Below are positions 62,301 to 64,000 of a stretch of 64,000 nt of DNA, one piece after another. The notes under the pieces are model-generated. The model saw nothing but the letters and a program-made list of their open reading frames with translations. It did not search any database and was not told the DNA's origin. Each line of letters begins with the position of its first letter. Position 1 is the stretch's first letter. Source of the stretch: Gautieria morchelliformis (taxonomy: Eukaryota; Basidiomycota; Agaricomycetes; Gomphales; Gomphaceae); NCBI GenBank assembly GCA_015179125.1, contig WHVA01000070.1, forward strand, positions 124,001 to 188,000, in the 5' to 3' direction. The position numbers and the translations under genes are program-made.

Positions 62301-63440
62301 AGAAAAGCAGCGCGTAGATATGTCAAGAAACACAGGTCATCGCTCCACGAAATCCTACACGGGTTCAACCTACAGCTGCAGCGAATGGAGACGATCAAAG
62401 TGGTAAGACGGGGGCCCAAGTGGAAGCCTGTCTACGTGAATATACCCGAAAACAAGGAGCAAGCAGCGGAAATGGGAGCAGGAGATAATGCGGAAGTGAA
62501 GGTATACACGGACAGATCAATGATCGAGGGTGGGGTAGGGGCTGCAGCGGTGCTGTGTCGTAGAGGAGCGGTGAAGCGGGTTGCCAGGAAATACATGGGA
62601 TCGGCGGACGAACATACGGTCTTTAAAGTGGAACTCCTTGGAGTGGCGATGGGAGCCAGGATGATCAGGGATGAGGTATGCGGGGTGCACATGCTGGGAT
62701 TGGACAATCAGTCAGTGATACAGACGACCAGAGAGGAGCGAGCAATATCGGGAGAGTACCTGGTTGAAGCCATACACGACCAGATGGAAGCAATAAGAGA
62801 GGAAAGGGGAGGAAAAGCGATGGTGACAGTGAGATGGATACCTGGGCACGAGGGGATAGAAGGAAACGAGCGGGTGGACAGGGAAGCTAAGAGGGCAGTG
62901 AAAGGCGACTCCACCAGAAGCGCAAATGACTTGTCGATATGCCAGGGGAGAATGCCCACCAGCAAGACAGCTGAACCACTGAGACACCACAAAGCGCTGA
63001 AGGCGCAAGCCAGGGAGACATTCGCGAGATCGCTGAGGGCCAAGCATGCGCACAAGATTGACCCAACAATGCCATCACCAGCATACATGAAACTCACCAG
63101 TGGCATGACAAGACAACACAGTTCACTACTGGTCCAGTTGAGAACGGGCCACACGCCCCTCGTGAAGCACTTGTTCAGGATAGGGAAGGCCGACTCACCC
63201 ACTTGCGCAGCTTGCCTCAGCAGTGACGAAACCGTGCACCACTACCTACTACAGTGCCCAGCGTACCGAGAGCAAAGGGGACAGATGGAGAGGAAGCTGA
63301 GGTGCAGAGCTAGATCGATGGGAACACTACTGACCAGACCGAAGGCCATGGAAATGCTCTTCCGATACATAAATGACAAAGGGAGGTTTCGACAAACGTT
63401 TGGAGACGTGGCGCTGCCGGAGACAAAAGACAAAAGATAG
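59323..63440 (+). pseudogene. ORF2 of LINE 3: endonuclease, RT, RNase H, zinc segment
   Basis: It starts MNSDQTPAARLRIRQQNVNK, with the APE endonuclease motif IIAVQEPYID before a TAG at 59470. The next frame has WPRDFNRHHPQWDE (normally GDFN, here RDFN) and ARSDHPPV (SDH). A non-LINE insert seems to lie at about 60085-60330. After it come the linker KPSPYMKQWWTRELTKM and the RT fingers (NPFKAPGANGIPN). Two frameshifts (about 61065 and 61225) follow. Then one frame runs 2.2 kb: FLDIKGAFPS, GMDQGCPLSAIAY, catalytic AFVDDTTILAEG, RNase H (VKVYTDRSMIEGG, KVELLGVAMGA, GLDNQSVIQ, GHEGIEGNERVDREAK) and CAACLSSDETVHHYLLQC. In the first RNase H motif DGS reads DRS. Confidence 0.9.
60085..60178 (+). 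other. tRNA-like (Pol III box) sequence inside LINE 3
   Basis: TAGCACAGGTGG (60095-60106) fits an A box, and GGTTCGAATCC (60158-60168) is a perfect B box about 60 nt further on. A run of nine G precedes and a run of eight C follows, as a degenerate acceptor pairing would look. An anticodon-like loop TTTGGGA lies between. The anticodon and T stems do not pair well, so it is not a functional tRNA. It may be a SINE head or tRNA pseudogene inserted between the LINE endonuclease and RT. Confidence 0.35.
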
Positions 63441-63674
63441 ACCAGCCTGTGCAAGCCACACAGAGCCCATCACCTCGCTTTCACAAAGGCACGGATACAC
63501 TCGGGGCATCGCCTGCCAAGCTCATGCGGAGACAGATTGAAACAGGGAGATTGAGCAATCAGGCAGACAGAATACATGTATGCATCGTCTTACATAGGGC
63601 ATGGCCCCAACAGACACGACCGGATATAAATAAATAAAAAATAAATAAAAAATAAATAAAAAATATCAAATGCT

Positions 63675-64000
63675 TACCTGAACGGTATACTTGGTGACAA
63701 TGCCCAAATATACATGGAACAGCCAGAAGGCTACCATCAGGGGGGTGCAGACTGGGTGTACAAACTGAAGAGGGGGCTCTATGGCTTGAAACAAAGTGGG
63801 AGGCTATGCTATGAGTGACTCAGGATGGCATTGGAAAGCATGAAATTCAAGCACCTCCAATCCGAGGCCATTATACCAGTATTAGTCAATGACTTAACAC
63901 TGGTATCAAGTTCAAAGCCAGAACTCAACCGAGTGAAGAGCAAACTAGCCAAAATATTCAAATTAAAGGACCTAGGCAAAATAACATCATTGCTGGGCAT
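63675..64000 (+). pseudogene. Copia Pol fragment, right part (reverse transcriptase)
   Basis: It continues the fragment interrupted by LINE 3: YLNGILGDNAQIYMEQPEGY, LKRGLYGLKQSGRLCYE, then a TGA at 63816-63818 (normally Trp/Arg-type codons follow), LESMKFKHLQSEA, and VNDLTLVSSSKPELNRVKSK. The catalytic motif reads VLVNDL where the intact relative has VFVDDL, so the first Asp is Asn. The segment normally between QSAP and IPV is shortened. It runs off the window edge. Confidence 0.85.

Larger units (their letters stand above)
57441..63662 (+). mobile_element. Full-length Tad-like LINE 3 inserted in a copia pol
   Basis: A 6.2-kb element flanked by a 12-bp duplication ATATCAAATGCT (57429-57440 and 63663-63674). 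It has a short 5' UTR, ORF1 with zinc knuckles, ORF2 with endonuclease, reverse transcriptase, RNase H and a C-terminal zinc segment, and a 3' tail of TAAATAAAAAA units instead of pure poly-A. Removing it restores the copia motif DISNA-YLNG. Several frameshifts and stops make it inactive. Confidence 0.95.

Overview
This 64 kb window is a transposon-dominated stretch of a fungal nuclear genome, almost certainly a basidiomycete of class Agaricomycetes. The evidence is a FunK1-type fungal kinase gene, short (about 45-75 nt) GT-AG introns, Tad-like LINEs with RNase H, Tf1/sushi-type Ty3 elements, copia elements, hAT elements with 8-bp target duplications, and a very large transposon-type gene of a kind common in mushrooms. 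The species cannot be named from the sequence. No rRNA gene, CRISPR array or bacterial operon was seen.

Layout. 0-8 kb: the 3' end and LTR of a Ty3 element (family G) with an antisense coiled-coil ORF, then a scrapyard of NACHT NTPase pieces in both orientations, gag fragments, short LTRs and a Tc1/mariner-like N-terminus. 8.3-9.2 kb: a TIR element with a small acidic ORF. 9.3-14.3 kb: a minus-strand Ty3 element of family G (gag, a -1 frameshift site, pol cut off in the integrase, 5' LTR). 14.3-17.4 kb: other LTR-like repeats. 17.5-21.5 kb: a FunK1 kinase gene split by a LINE. 21.6-25.9 kb: a complete copia element with its target duplication, lying just upstream of that kinase. 26-33 kb: a decayed Tup1-like WD40 fragment, a hAT element carrying a coiled-coil ORF, a divergent Rac/Rho GTPase gene and a methylcrotonoyl-CoA carboxylase fragment. 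34.6-38 kb: a copia fragment split by a solo LTR. 38.2-39.7 kb: a hAT element that retains the transposase C-terminus. 40.1-45.7 kb: a large degenerate transposon gene invaded by a foldback element. 45.8-47.1 kb: a phospholipase B gene cut by a family G LTR. 47.3-50.8 kb: a 5'-truncated LINE. 50.8-53 kb: an LTR-like repeat carrying a nested hAT element. 53-56 kb: fragments of unknown genes. 56.6-64 kb: a foldback element, then a copia element split by a full-length but inactive LINE.

How the parts relate. Nesting order can be read from target-site duplications: LINE into kinase (13 bp), LINE into copia (12 bp), solo LTR into copia (5 bp), intact copia (5 bp), and three hAT elements (8 bp each). 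Most nonsense codons in otherwise open frames are CGA to TGA or CAG to TAG, and all four differences between the LTRs of the intact copia are transitions in CpG context. This suggests decay by cytosine deamination. Two priming strategies can be read directly: an 11-nt self-priming match in the Ty3 element, and a half-tRNA(iMet) primer site in the copia element. Host-type genes are mostly broken; the GTPase is the one that could still encode a complete protein.
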